Shown: positions 1 to 12,030 of the stretch, in pieces
Position numbering within the stretch: position 1 is the stretch's first letter
Layout: each line of letters opens with the position of its first letter
Assembly: GCF_033958435.1 (NCBI RefSeq)
Contig: NC_134137.1
Coordinates: 179,069,501 to 179,133,500, forward strand
DNA length: 64,000 nucleotides
Direction: 5' to 3'
Origin: Carettochelys insculpta
Taxonomy: Eukaryota > Chordata > Testudines > Carettochelyidae
Translations under genes and position numbers: made by a program
The notes under the pieces: model-generated
What the model was told of the DNA's origin: nothing
The model's input: the letters and a program-made list of their open reading frames with translations, nothing else
Databases searched by the model: none

Positions 1-155
1 TGCAATTTCACATTTGAGTTCTTTCAAAACCCTTGGGTGAATGCCATCAGGTCCTGGTGATTTGTTAGTATTAAGTTTTTCTATTTGTTCCAAAACCTGC
101 TCTTAATGACGCTTCAATCCCGGATAGTTCCTCAGATTTACCACCCACAAAGGAC
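1..155 (-). mobile_element. CR1 LINE fragment, reverse-transcriptase region
   Basis: On the minus strand, positions ~92-1 translate to QIEKLNTNKSPGPDGIHPRV followed by LKELKCEIA. NKSPGPDGIHPRVLKEL is the characteristic motif of CR1-clade reverse transcriptase. The fragment runs off the left edge of the window and is broken by frame changes beyond about position 110. Confidence 0.85.
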
Positions 156-183
156 ACAACTAAACTCTAATGGTTCAATTTTC

Positions 184-271
184 TTCTGACTTGCACCAGT
201 TTAAATCAAGAAGATCTCTACTAAACACTGTTGAGTTACACCTGGGGTTAATGGAGCAGAGAATCAGGCTC
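184..271. repeat. Old near-palindromic repeat (GTGTAAATCA type)
   Basis: The two halves are diverged reverse complements: TTGCACCAGTTTAAATCAAG pairs with GTTACACCTGGGGTTAATGG, ending in GAGAATCAGGCT. Similar 70-110-bp near-palindromes recur in the window at about 10034, 23775, 30172, 51055 and 56911. Confidence 0.5.
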
Positions 272-380
272 AAAAGGACTCTATATTTAAGATAATCTAA
301 AATATTATATGCTTGAATTAGGAAATATAAATTGGTTATCCTTGTTGGATTTCATCATTTTCTGTGTCAATTACATGATA

Positions 381-576
381 AGGTTATCATATTCAACTTT
401 TCAAAGCAGACGACACCCCTGAGAGGGATTGAGTCTGTATCAGTATTTAGTATTTACGAACTCACATTCTATTAATGTACTATGTATACTATAATACATT
501 AATACAACATGAGTTGGTAGATACTGATATAGATACACTCACTCTCAGCAGTGTCCTCTTTTTTATACGGTAACCC
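381..576. mobile_element. Tc1/mariner-like inverted-repeat element, TA-flanked
   Basis: Left end AGGTTATCATATT and right end ATACGGTAACCC are approximate inverted repeats, each bordered by TA (379-380 and 577-578). The arms hold GCAGACGACACCCC on the left and GTGTCCTCTTTT on the right. A related copy with the same arms and centre lies at 18909-19099. It is too short to code for a transposase. Confidence 0.55.
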
Positions 577-578
577 TA

Positions 579-1610
579 CATAAAAGGACAAGATGGCAGC
601 ATTATCCCCTATATTCCCACAGCATGTCTCCAAATCCCAGCTCCTCAGAGAACTGGGTAATTGTCCCATCTCTCTCCCTGAGGGTTGTATTTCGTCCTTT
701 CCATGTGCAGATGAGGGTGGGAGACTTGAGAAGAAGTGGTCAGTGTTGCTTATTATTTATTATTTGTTATGACCTCCATCAGATCTTTACTGTAGGCTGA
801 AGCTGGTTTAGCAACCTGCCTGGATATAGACAACATGTGTTTTAAAAAACTAGCTACCTGAAAAAATATTGTTGGCTTCCAATCAAAACAAGGAAACCCT
901 TTTTTGTGATTATTTGTAAAGCTGTTATGTGCATGGACATTTCTAGTAAATATCACAGCAAGGGTGCAGAGAAATAAAAAACTACACCACAGAAAGGTCA
1001 CCAAATGATGTAGGATTTAGTACATCAGCATACACAAGAGTATAGTGGGAATGCTGAAAGGATAAGGCCCCAGCAGAGAAGGGGGATGCTGGAAAGTGAG
1101 CCCATACTGGAGTGGTAGCTCCTGTCTCACAGGGCTGGGTTGGCTCATAACTCTGAATGTTGTGACCTAGCACTCAAGGTCTCAGCACACCTCAGGTTTG
1201 GCTTGTCCTCCCTTCCATATCCATCCGTGGCTGGGTAGATGGCCCAACCTGAGTGGTACTGCAACCCTTCGCACCAGCTCACAATGCCACTCGGTCCAGG
1301 TGCCTCATCAAATGTACAGCCATTTCCAAGATTGTATTGCAAGTTGTTATTTCCATAACCTCTGTGACAAAATTGTATCTTTACTTGTACGTATTTGAAG
1401 TTCATTTAGTGCTATGAGGTGCCTGATTGGCAGTCTATCAGGAGGTAATCCTGTATTTGACAAAATAGGCAGCCACCGTGCAAGCTCTTGCCCTACCACT
1501 ATGCCTCAACTCCACCTGGGGAGTTCAAACAGCAGTTCAGTCTATGACCTTTCTGGCAAGGCTACCCACTGGAGTGACTACTTTGGGGATACCTTGTCCA
1601 GTGGAAACGG
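579..1610. other. Intronic sequence without recognised content
   Basis: Part of the intron upstream of P2. Short open frames on both strands show no recognisable domain. No RNA gene was seen. Confidence 0.5.
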
Positions 1611-1935
1611 TACAGGCTCAACCTCTCTAGTCCAGCACCCTCAGCACCTGATCGGTGCTGGATGAGAAAATTTGCCAGACCACAGGAGGTCAATATTGTC
1701 TAGCAGTATTACCAACACTGCCTATTGGGCTTGTAGAAGACATTTAGGGGTAAATTACAGCTAAATAAGAACACAGGGCACTGCAAGCCAGGACTGGTGG
1801 CTGGAAACAAACTTTCTGGGACCACGGGAAACTTGGCCACACCCATGATAAATGGTCATCCAGCTAACTACAATTATGCCAGATTATGGATCTTGCCAGA
1901 TAAGAGAATGCCAGACTAGAGAGGTTCAACCTGTA
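1611..1935. mobile_element. Inverted-repeat transposon, TACAGG...CCTGTA family, copy 1
   Basis: Terminal inverted repeats of about 27 bp: TACAGGCTCAACCTCTCTAG at the left and CTAGAGAGGTTCAACCTGTA at the right. The outer TA on both sides is consistent with a TA target duplication around CAGG...CCTG ends, as in pogo/Tigger-type elements. This is the shortest of three family members (others at 26944 and 48451). No coding sequence. Confidence 0.75.
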
Positions 1936-3737
1936 CCATCATCATCTGATTTCACACACTGAGCAGCTCCTATCTGTAAATCCCTTTTACTATTGTTGTT
2001 TGTTTTGTGAGCATACCAAAGCATCCCATTCTTGAACCCAATTGTGTTAAATGCTTTAGAAACACAGAGCACAAATACAATCAGATTTATAACAAAACAA
2101 AAACAAGCTAAACCAGAAAAACCGTAATAATGAACATTTTTACACTGATAAAAAGATGGAGTAAATGACCTAATAGCCTTATCCCTCTCTAGACTGTATG
2201 CCAACCCTGCAAAAAATCTTATAAAATGAATTCCAGAAAAAGGTGACATATTGAGATATTAAAATTAGGTTAACTCTTTGGTTTAAATAAATGAGTGTTT
2301 AACTGGAATTCGTGTTGGCTAAGCATGTAAAATATTTATAATAATCCAGACATTTTCCAATTATTAATAACATTAAAGTCTGTATCTTGATTATTTGAAA
2401 TTACATCTTTCTTCTTGTCTATTCTTAATCTTGTTGCATACGTTACTGTAACATAGATTATGTACTAAAGCTGTTTCATAGAGGGAAAAAGACTACAATC
2501 AGACGGGCAACAATATATCAGAGCCTAGAGAATCTACATGGTACACTGAGCAGTCGGTTGCAGGTGGAATGTTAAGTGAAAAAGAAACAATTTATGAGAT
2601 TAACTTGCGGCTTCGTCTGTGGCTGTGAAAATGCATTAGTGGTGATGATCGTGGTTAATAGGCCTTTGCATTCCAGTTAGGCTTTCTTCCTCCATCCCTC
2701 ATTCAGTCAAATGATCTTGTGGTGAAAATCCCAAGCATGGTCTCTTCACTGCTCAGAGGCAAAATGCCTTTCCTGTGTAGAGTTATTGTTAGAGGTGCAC
2801 CGCTAATGTTAGAAAGTATAAATATTAGGTTTACTGAGGCAGTGGTAGGTGGATGACTTGCAACTCAATTGCTGGCTCAGGGAGGGTTTCTTCTTGCATC
2901 TGAATATCTAAGGCAGACCTGGCACTGGGGGTGGGAGTGGAGGAAGGGTGCAACTGTCTTGGGATCTGGTGATACAAAAGGGTCTGGGACTTCCGCTACC
3001 ACTACTGCAGCAGTGGCCAAACTCCAAGCCCTTTCAATTGCTGCTGGAACACACCCTTGGAAGGAGCACTGAGGGCTGAGGGGAGGCACCACCATCCAGA
3101 AGGCATTGAGCTTTGGCTGCCCAGCCCCACCCTTTCTGCGTGAGACCCCACCTATTCCAGGGTGTAGAGCAAGGCCCCACTCGTCCTTGCCCAGGGGCCC
3201 GGTGAGGCTGTTGGCTGAATTTATTTCCACTGCACTGAGGTCTGGGATGCCCACAGAAGAACAAGAAATTCTCAGAACTCCTTCTTAATAGTTCAGCAGA
3301 TCTCACCATGCGCATATTAAAAATATGTGATCAGAAACTACCGCCATATTCGCACTGCGTATGGTCATATTCTGTGAGTAATCTCCCATTTTTTCTACTC
3401 ATGGAGTAAGCGTAACATACTGGAATACAATCCAGCCCAGGAGAAAGGAGGGTGAGGATCGGGGTGAGCGGGGGTGGAATGTGTCACTCCTGCCTTGCTG
3501 TTGTAGTTTCCAGTCTGGACTGCTCACAACCAGGTACCAATATTCAGGTATTCCCAGATAACTTTGTTTAACTGCAGCCTGTCAGTAACACCCTGGCTCT
3601 TCGCAACCTTGGTTATACATTAGGGTGACCATAACACACTCACCATCCTGCACTTTCCCCCAGAAAAGTGTGTTTTTTACTGCCCAGCCCTCTCTTGGGC
3701 AATCCAAATATACTAAGTCTATGATGCCCTAAAGGAA
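1936..3737. other. Intronic sequence; GC-rich patch at 2860-3300
   Basis: Mostly AT-rich unique sequence. 2860-3300 is GC-rich with open frames on both strands that look like by-products of composition (no domain, no splice context). TAGGGTGACCATA at 3621 resembles the end of the element at 381-576 but no partner end was found. Confidence 0.45.
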
Positions 3738-3828
3738 ATCATACAATTGTAGGGTTGGACTGGAAGGGGTTTAGAGAGGTCATTTAGTACAGTCCCTTAC
3801 ACTCACATCAGGGCTAAATATTCCAGAC

Positions 3829-4831
3829 CAGGGGTGTCCAACCTTTGTTCATTGGGGGCCACACAGCAATTTTTTACACGTTCTGGGGACCGAACACAAA
3901 ATAGCCCCAAACTACCCCCTCGTTCCTAGCCTTGGACACCTTGCATCCCCAAACCGCCCCCTTAACGTTATGGCAGGGACAGCTCCCTGCTGTGCTGAAA
4001 GAATAGGTCTTGATTTAATTGGTTTAATGTCCAGATCCCTCTGAGTTCTACCCCAGTGTTTCTTCATCTTTTTTATAATGTACCCCTTTTTCAACAAAAA
4101 AATTATAAGTACCTCCCAGTACCCACAATTTTCAGACACACAAAATCCCTAATCCCCACTCCCCTCTCCACAGCCAGGCACCCCCAGCTCCCTGCTTTAA
4201 CCCAATTGCCTCTCCCATCCCCCCCAGAGCCAGGCACCCTCAGCCCCCCCACTTTAAACCAGTGCCCCCAAGCCAGGCACCACCAGCTCCCTGATTGAAA
4301 CCAATCCCCCCTCCTATCCCCCAGAACCAGGCACCCCCAATCTCGCTGCTTTAACCCAATCTCCCCGCCCCTCTCCAGAGCCAAGCACCACCAGGCCCCC
4401 TGCAGCCCCAAACCAATGCCGGCAACTCATCAGAGTCACCACTGCCACCACCACCATCACCACAGCCGCGTGCTTCTCCCTCAAGCGCTGGGGAAGGATG
4501 CATGCACAGAGCAGTGCCCAGCACTCCTGTGGCTCCGAGCATTTTAAGGCTCAAAGAGCTGCAGGGCAGGGGTAGGTCTCAGCACCTTGCCACATTGAAA
4601 CAATAAGACTTAATTTAATGGGTTTAATGAACGTCTAACCAATTAAATCAAGTGGTACACTTTCAGTACAGCAGGCAGAAGGAGTCAGGCGGCAGCAGAC
4701 TGAGCCACAAATGGCTTCTGAAATAGTCATGTGTGGCTCAGAGCCACTCAGCCTCCTTTTAAAAATGGCAGTGCTACTGGCAACACGGGCCAGATAAAAA
4801 GGCTCTGCGAGCCACGAGTTGGACACTCCTT
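3829..4831. mobile_element. Non-autonomous hAT transposon nested in CR1
   Basis: The ends CAGGGGTGTCCAAC and GTTGGACACTCCTT are inverted repeats of hAT type. They are bordered by the 8-mers TTCCAGAC (3821-3828) and TTCTACAC (4832-4839), which each differ by one base from the CR1 sequence expected there, i.e. an aged 8-bp target duplication. The interior holds a C-rich tandem array (4175-4400). No transposase is visible. Confidence 0.85.
4175..4400. repeat. C-rich minisatellite inside the hAT element
   Basis: About five degenerate units of 50-60 bp, each with AGCCAGGCACC, a CAGCTCCCTG-like run and a CTTTAACCCAA-like run. It lies wholly inside the nested hAT element. Confidence 0.7.
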
Positions 4832-5551
4832 TTCTACACCACCCCTGTGAGGTGTTTGTCTAACCTGCTCTTAAAATCTCAAACAAGGGAGATTGCCAAT
4901 AAGGCAACTTATGTCCGTGCTTAACCACCCTGGGAAGAAGTTTTTCCTATCTTCCAGCCTAAATCTCCCTTGCTGCAATTTAAGTCTATTGCTTCTTGTC
5001 CTATCCTCAGAGGTTAAGTAGAACAACTTTTCTTCCTCCTTCTTGTGACAACCTCTTATGTATGTAAAACTATTGTCATGTCCCTTCTCCATCTTCTTTT
5101 CTTCAGACTAAACAAACCCTTTTTTTTAAACAAACCAACTTTTAACACATAGGCCATGTTTTCTATACTTGTATTCATTTTTGTTGCTCTTCTCTGTAAT
5201 TTCTCCAATTTGTCCCCATCTTTCCTGAAATGTGGCACCCAGAACTGGACACAAGACTTCAGTTGAGGCCTAATCAATGCAGAGTAGAGCAGAAGAATTA
5301 TTTCTCATGTCCTACTTACAGCACTCTTGCTAATACAACCCAGAATGATATTTGGAGGTTTTTTTCCAAAAATATTACACTGTTCATTAATATTTAGCTT
5401 GTGATCCACTATGACTACAGTACTCCTTCCTAGGCAGTCATTTTCCATTTTGTATGCATGCAGCAGCTTGTTCCTTCTTAAGTGGAGGACTTTACGTTTG
5501 TCCTTATTGGATGTCATCCTATTTACTTCAGAACATTTATCCAGTATGTCC

Positions 5552-6078
5552 AGCTCTACTCTGTGCTGATTAGGCCTCAGGTAGAGTACTGTGTCCAGGT
5601 ACAGAGGCCACATCTCCACAAAGAGAAGGTCCAGAGAAGAGCAACAAAATGATTAAAGGTCTAGAACATATGACCTATGAGGGAAGATTGAAAGAACTGG
5701 GTTTGTTTACTCTGGAAAAGAGTAGTCTGAGAGGAGACATAGTAACAGCTTTCAAATACCTAAAAGGCTGTTAGCAGAGAGCAGGAAGAAAAATTATTCT
5801 CCTTAATCTTTGAGGGTAGGACAGGAAAAAATGATCTTAAATTAAAGCAAGGGTAGTTTAGATTGGACATTAGGAAAAACTTTCTAATGTCAGGGTGATT
5901 AAGCACTGGGATAAAGTGCCTGGGGAGGCTTTGAAATCTCCATCACTGGAGGTTTTTAAGAACAGGTCAGACAAACATCTGTCAGAGGTGGTCTATATGA
6001 TGTTTGGTCCTGTCATGAGTGTAGGGGACTATACTTGATGACCTCTTAATGGTCCTTCCAGTTCTAGCATTCTATGAT
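5552..6078 (+). mobile_element. CR1 LINE 3' region, sense, head-to-head with the preceding copy
   Basis: Begins GCTCTACTCTGTGCTGATTA and continues through AGAAGAGCAACAAAATGATT, the CR1 3' non-coding region and CTTCCAGTTCTAGCATTCTA to the tail TTCTATGATTTTG. The preceding antisense copy contains the reverse complement of the same starting segment (about 5261-5290). Confidence 0.85.
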
Positions 6079-6329
6079 TTTGAATTTTGATTCTACTTCT
6101 ATTTCTATTTCTGCTCTCAGATTTAGCTACAATATTATCATATTAAAGGGATATTTCTAAATTCAGCCCATTATTTTCTTGCTTTTGAGCTGTGCAAAGA
6201 AATTATCAGAAACCAGAAAGTATTTCATATGTTGTTCTTGGAGCATCTGTAAATTGGCTTAAAATCATCAGGGCTTCCAAGTCATTGTGTATCACTGCAT
6301 TTTTGGCACCACTCCTACTAGTTCCAAAT

Positions 6330-6950
6330 TTTCTTCTGAAAGATGCTTCTCAAGCTGTGACTTGAAAAGTTCAAGTGAGGTTACAGCATATTCCACTGTC
6401 TATTTGCTCTGATTGTCAGAATTGCCCCCTGCTGTTAAAATTGGCCTTATTTTACTTCAGTTTGCATCTGTTATTTCTGTCCTATCATTTTTAAACTAAT
6501 GAAAACAGTTTCTTCCCCCCACCCCACCACAGGCTTTCTTTTTTATAGTACCCTTTTATGCACTTGTAAACTGCAGTCATGCTGTCCCCGTTGGCTTTCT
6601 TTTTTACTTCAAATATATGGAGATATTTTATTCCTTTAATCTTTCCTTATGGGTAGTCCCTTCCAGACCTTTAATCACTATAGTTGCCCTTCTCTGGAAT
6701 CTCTGTTGTTTACTGATGTATAGCCGGTAGCATGATGCCCAGAACTAAATGCATTGCTCCTGCTGTGAGCTGAATGCTGAGAAAAGGAGAGTGTTGCCTC
6801 CTTGGTCTTAGATGTGCTCCCTCTACTTATGCATTTCAAAACAACACTTCCGTGCTTTGCTGGCAACGTTGTCTTGTTTTTTTAAGTGCCATCCAAGCTG
6901 CGTTTTGAGCTTCTTGTCAACATAATACGGAATGCACCAATTAGGAACTG
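6330..6950 (-). mobile_element. Old, strongly diverged CR1-like fragment, antisense
   Basis: Contains antisense CR1 landmarks in the right order: TTGCCCTTCTCTGGAATCTC (short form of the GTTGCTCTTCTCTG motif), GATGCCCAGAACT and CTCCTGCTGTGAGCTGAATG. Divergence is high, so the limits are uncertain. Confidence 0.55.
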
Positions 6951-7054
6951 CAGGAACGTGGCTTTGCAACAGAAGCTTTGACCAACCCTCACTGCAGCGT
7001 GGCCAGTGTGTACACAACGGTGTCTACACAAAAAGAAAACAAAGAAAACTAATA

Positions 7055-7874
7055 CTGTAGATCTCAAACTCATGGCCTAAGCAGTTCCACAATGCAGCCC
7101 ACATGGGGCTGCCAGCGCATGAGTCTCTGCAGCGTAGGGCTGCATGTCTCTGCCCTTCGCACAAACCCAGCCCCTGCTCTGCTCCTGTCTCTTCCCACAC
7201 CTGCTCTGCCTTCTCGTCCCCGCTCCCCGCACTGCATCCCTTCCTATGTGCCCCCACCCCCACGGTGTGTGACCGTGGGAATTACAAAGGGATCTGGCAC
7301 AGGGTGGCAGCAGGGGTGAGCTTCACTTCACGGGGCTGGCTTGGGAGACGGTGGCGGAGCAAACCAGGCTGCTGTGTCACACTGCTTTCGCACCACTCCT
7401 GCCACTGCAGTGAGTGCCAGGGAGGTGGGGGGTGACCCTGCTGGCAGCCCCAACCCACGCAAGGCCCTGCAGGCTAGCCTGGGGATGGGGCACTGTCCTG
7501 TCCATAGGACAGCTGGAGCAGCCGCTGCAGGGCCCCTCAAAGCGCAGAGTCTGGGGCAGCCGGTCTGAACCATGCTATGGACAAGGCAGTTCTGCACGCA
7601 CTTCCCCTGGGCCACAGGGGTGTGCCAACAGCAGCTCAGAGCTAGCAGCCAGAAGCTGCTCTAGCTCTGCTACACTGCCGGTGGTGACAGTGGGGTCACT
7701 GGCGGGGGGGCTAAATCACCTAGGGGCAGCAGGCAGGGCTGGGGAATGTGCTAGCAGACCCATGCAGGCTCATCTAAGACCACAGCCCAGCTAGAGGGGG
7801 ATGCCCTCTGGCCCACTGGGAGGATTTGAGCACTGGCCCTAGCCCCAAGCTAAACTGAGTTTGAGACCCTGCTG
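7055..7874. mobile_element. Probable non-autonomous hAT-like element, GC-rich interior
   Basis: The left end CTGTAGATCTCAAACTCA and right end TGAGTTTGAGACCCTGCTG are approximate inverted repeats of the common hAT pattern. The interior is GC-rich and lacks recognisable coding sequence. I could not find a matching 8-bp duplication, so the assignment is tentative. Confidence 0.45.
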
Positions 7875-9111
7875 TGTACATTAAGTTTATAGCATATTTA
7901 GGGCCATCTGGTGACTTGAGGTACACCCACGTGCAATGAAGAGGAATAAGAGCCGTCCTTGCCCCTACCTGGGCTATACAGATCGTGGATGGGACTTGTT
8001 GCTGTCCACATGGATTGCATACCTGGTTACTCACACGCCCCCTGAGGCAGGTGAGCAGAAAGTGGCCAGGCATGAGCAGACACTGGCTTTGACTCCTAAC
8101 TAGCTTCCCAACGAAGTTGAGCCAGCACTGGGGAGTATCCGTATCTGACTGCTGGTACAGCCTAGCAGCAAACTCCTACACCTTTCCCTCCTCCCTGGAG
8201 AAAGGCAGATTCAGGGAAGGGGTTCAGCGAAGGGATTGTGTGCCTAAGAAAAGAGTCTCTGAGTTGCAGTACCTCCTGCGAGGGGGCAGAGGGGGGGCAC
8301 TCAGGCCCTTGTCTATAGTAACCCCTGTCATTGATCTAATCTATGACATTTCAGCTGTGCAAATAGCATTGCTGAATTGGTAAAAACTAGGGGGGTGAGG
8401 AGTAGCTATGTTAGCCTGTAGCTTCACATAAAACAAGCAGCCCTGTAGCACCTTAAAACAGTAAGGTCACCGGGGGTCATGCTCCCATCCACACTGGCTA
8501 CTTTTCTCACCCTGGTGTTGACCAGAGAGCACTCGGACATTGATTTATCGTGTCTAAGGCGATGTGCTAAATCGACATCAGTGGATCGATCGCTACAGTG
8601 TTGATCCTGGGGTAGTGGACTCGAGCGTCCAAGCAGTGCCGTTTGCACACAGCTGTGGCTCATCCATCTTCGACTTACATCAATTGATTTATTTTTTTAA
8701 GTGGCAGACCCAGCACTCGAGTTACTCACTATAAAAACAATAAGTCGGATGAAAGTCCCAGAAATGGGCCCTCTGAAATTTCCCCATGATTGAACTCCCC
8801 CTTCTCCAGCCTATCAACTTTCACCTCTCACATACACACACACACACACACCTGAAAGAACAAAGTAGCATGACACTGTCAGCTGAAGGGGAACAAATCT
8901 TGGGTTTGACGCAGAAAGCATATTCCACAGGTGACAGTCTCTCACTAAACGCATGGGTACCCACCCACCCTTGTGCCTCCACCGGAGGAGCGCTAGTTTG
9001 AGAGCCTCCAAAGAAAGAAAAAGGACTTTTTAACCAATAGGGCTTTTAGCCAGCAGCTACACTTTCTGAAAAGACTCAAAGTGTAATAATAATAATTAAT
9101 AATTAATAGTG
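7875..9111. other. Intronic sequence with repeat fragments
   Basis: 8400-8463 is a truncated copy of the GTAGCC-TGTTAGTCTGTA repeat found complete at 23520 and 38973. 8520-8620 (GATTTATCGTGTCTAAGGCG, then AATCGACATC) looks like a decayed inverted-repeat element. 8834-8851 is a short (CA)n. Nothing else recognised. Confidence 0.45.
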
Positions 9112-9215
9112 CTGCACACTTGCATAGCCTTTTCCATCTGTAGATTTCAATGTGTTTTACAAAGGTGTCCTAATCCCCCCTTTGCAGATGGGGGAAATGA
9201 TTTGCCCAACACTTT
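9112..9215. repeat. Possible ancient MIR/L2-type fragment
   Basis: TTTTACAAAGGTGTCCTAAT followed by CAGATGGGGGAAATGATTTG resembles the widespread MIR/L2 3' segment (cccatttTACAGATGGGGAAACTG). It is heavily diverged. Confidence 0.4.
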
Positions 9216-10033
9216 GCTTCCTGTAAACCATATTACTGCCTTGAAGTGCAAAAGCATGGGTCACTCTGATAGGATCATGTCCAAAAGAAAAGGTCACAAA
9301 TTTCTGATCATGAGTAATAATACAATGTGCTCATGGCCACTGTATATCCAAAACAGATGGGGATTTTATAATATTCCCTTTGCTGTAAACCAGACCAACA
9401 AAAGGTAGGCAGATGACCAGAGTTCATATCAACTTTGTGATTTCTCTAGCTGACTCTACAACATACCCCCATAACCTTAGCCTAGCCTGCAGCCAAGTTA
9501 CCCACTTCCAAGCCAAATTCCTAGTATAACAGTGGATAAACACCAGCTAGTCCAATTAAATATCTAGAATGAAATGTCTTCCATGTATTGGAGATTTGAC
9601 ATTCCGCTCTGCCTCAGTGGGCTCACGTACACATTAACTTACACTGATGAAATATGTATATTTCAATGTATACATGAGGCCATGGCGGAACATGGCTATA
9701 ACTATAGAACACTGCTTTTCTCAGTGCTGTATTTAATTCTAAAAACTCAAGGTAAGCAGCACAAAATATTTAATGTGTTAAATAACAGTCACTTTCAAAC
9801 AGGTTAGTCAGACCATTCATGATAACAATTGCTATTCCTAGCATTAAGTGTTTGCAGGCCCCCTTGTAAAAGCCTGATCCTACAAATCCTTATTCAGGTG
9901 AGCAGTCCTTCAACTTATCACATGTAGAAATAAGGACTTCTCACACAGTTAAGAGTTCTTGGCAACAGAGCCTTAACAGACAAGCCGAAAAATTCAGACA
10001 TAAAATATGCTAGCTGACATAGAAAATAGTTTT
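9216..10033. other. Intronic sequence without recognised content
   Basis: AT-rich, with short open frames only. 9870-9950 has a decayed half of the near-palindromic repeat seen next to it. Confidence 0.5.
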
Positions 10034-10145
10034 ATTTTAGGCCCCAATCCTTTAAACAATTAAGCATGTGCATGAGTTTATTCATATGAGCAGTGCCATT
10101 ACACAGAGTAAAGTTACTCAAGTGAAAGTTTTCCCAGGATAGAGA
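10034..10145. repeat. Old near-palindromic repeat
   Basis: AGGCCCCAATCCTTTAAACA ... AAGCATGTGCATGAGTTTAT is followed by a diverged inverse (GAGTAAAGTTACTCAAGTGA ... CCCAGGAT). This is the pattern of a widespread amniote inverted-repeat element. Confidence 0.5.
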
Positions 10146-10149
10146 ACTG

Positions 10150-12030
10150 GCACCAATTTTTTTAAGATTGTACTTTTATCGGAGTCAGTTCTATGAAGGT
10201 CTACACCTTTTTTTCCTTTTTCCCTTTTTTTTTTTTTTTGCTCCTTTTCCTCTGTAAAATATGCTCAAAGCCAAATGCATTTAAGCTATTCACAGCAAGA
10301 ATATCTTTCTTCATGTTTGCCCTTCCAGTGTTTGCATGCACCCTGTAACTTGCATTGCATTTGTCCTCAGTTTTCCTTGTGCAATTAATATTGTTTAAAA
10401 TTAATCTCTAAATATGCTTTTTAATATTTTCAAATCTTTTGTTTAACCATAGTAGTTAAAAAACACAGTGCTTTGTGGTCTAGCAATCCTGTATTACAGA
10501 AGTAACTCATAGTTGCTAGAGAGTCAACTGTGTTTACAGCTGTAATAAATTGAAGTTAAAATACAAATATAAAGAGTGCAGTATGCTAACTGCTTATCAT
10601 TAAATACAAGTTGTGACTCCATTTCTGAGCTGATTCTAACACATACTCTTCACAATATTTTATAACAATTCTTCACTTTGGAATGCTAAGATTGATTAAT
10701 ACATTACCAAAAATGCTGCCTTACATATATATATAATTGGCTTTCAATTATAACAACCATTATTTCACTAGTAACTCTTGTTTTCCATGAAGCCTGTTTA
10801 TTTCATTATCTTCTATTCTTTCAGAGTATTTACACAGTGTGACTCCACATAGAGATTTTCACCATACCATAGATTCATATTGTATTTCTATGTTCATCAT
10901 GTACAGATCAGTAAAAGGAAGATGACAAAATGAATTAACCAAAGGATTAAAACATTTTTACTGCTGCCTTAACCCTAGTAGCCAGGTAATATACAAATTC
11001 AAGTTCAACTTTATCTATTATATCCATCCCAGTATTTACCACATCCATCCCAGCTTTATACAATTCCTTGTTAAGGCTTCAGGCTACTCAAAAATGCTTT
11101 ATTATTACTTTTAGTTTAGTAAATACATTTTTCTTTTCATCCTGGATATGTCCAACTAAATGATGCAGGGTATAAGGTTGAAATATTTGCATTTTCTTTT
11201 GTGTTTCTATTTTATTTCCATTTCAACTGACTAATGCAGATTAAGAAAGGATCACTGGTGAATGAAATTTAAATCAATTTACCAATGACTTATAAAACTG
11301 CCTCTGAATCACCTGACTAAAAGTGAAGAATCCCTTGTCCAAAAACAATTACATTCTGTAGGTGTGTGTATCCTATGTGATATTTTATATGCAAATATGC
11401 TGATGCTACATCAGTGATATTATTCTCTTCTATTTAATGTCTACAAAAAAGATCATCCACCACTAATGTATCCCATATGTAACCTATGTAGCAAGCTGTA
11501 TTTTATAAATCCCCACCTGCCTTTTAACTGCTCCTAAAATATAATGAAATAGATCAGAAGTAATTTAGATTCCAGGTAATTGAGCCCAAAGGAAGGTTGA
11601 ATCTTGAAATTCAATGATTTAACACTACAAGTGGCAGAATTAAAAAAAAAAGCACAGGAAACACGTTATTGTTAAATGATGAGGTTTTTCTAAAAGCTTT
11701 TTTATTAAATCCTCGACCCAGTAATTTCTTTAAAAGTATGTTCAGTAACCCAAATATCCCTGATTCTCTGTGTTAATTAAGGACGTATTTCACATTTGCC
11801 ACTGACGTTTCTGCTAAGATACTGTGCTGTAAACAGTATGGAAACAAATTCCGAAGGATGCTCATGATCCAACCCCACGAGTTCTGGAGGAAATGCTTGA
11901 ATTGCATCACCTATACAACTTAACTAAAACTGGAGGAGAGAGCGCGCCAAAAATTGCTATTCCCTTGTTTAAAAACAGACTGGGAAACATTGCGGCTGTA
12001 TGATTAAGAAACTTTTCGTTAGGGAACGGG
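10150..12030. other. Repeat-poor AT-rich segment, candidate conserved non-coding region
   Basis: Nearly 1.9 kb with no recognisable transposon, unlike its flanks. It contains a poly-T run at 10222-10240 and a RUNX-type TGTGGT at 10474-10479. Absence of insertions just upstream of a developmental gene promoter suggests, but does not prove, constraint. Confidence 0.35.

Larger units (their letters stand above)
3738..5550 (-). mobile_element. CR1 LINE 3' region, antisense, split by a hAT insertion
   Basis: Antisense CR1 3' region. It starts near its 3' end (GTAGGGTTGGACTGGAAGG), continues to 3828, resumes after the nested element at 4840 (GAGGTGTTTGTCTAACCTGC), and runs on through TTCTTGTCCTATCCTCAGAG and TTGAGGCCTAATCA to about 5550. 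No intact coding sequence remains. Confidence 0.85.

Noticed and set aside
4103..4411. 102-codon minus-strand frame with repeated GCLAxGDRxGxW-like units
   Set aside because: Translation of the C-rich minisatellite inside the hAT element; no independent evidence of coding.
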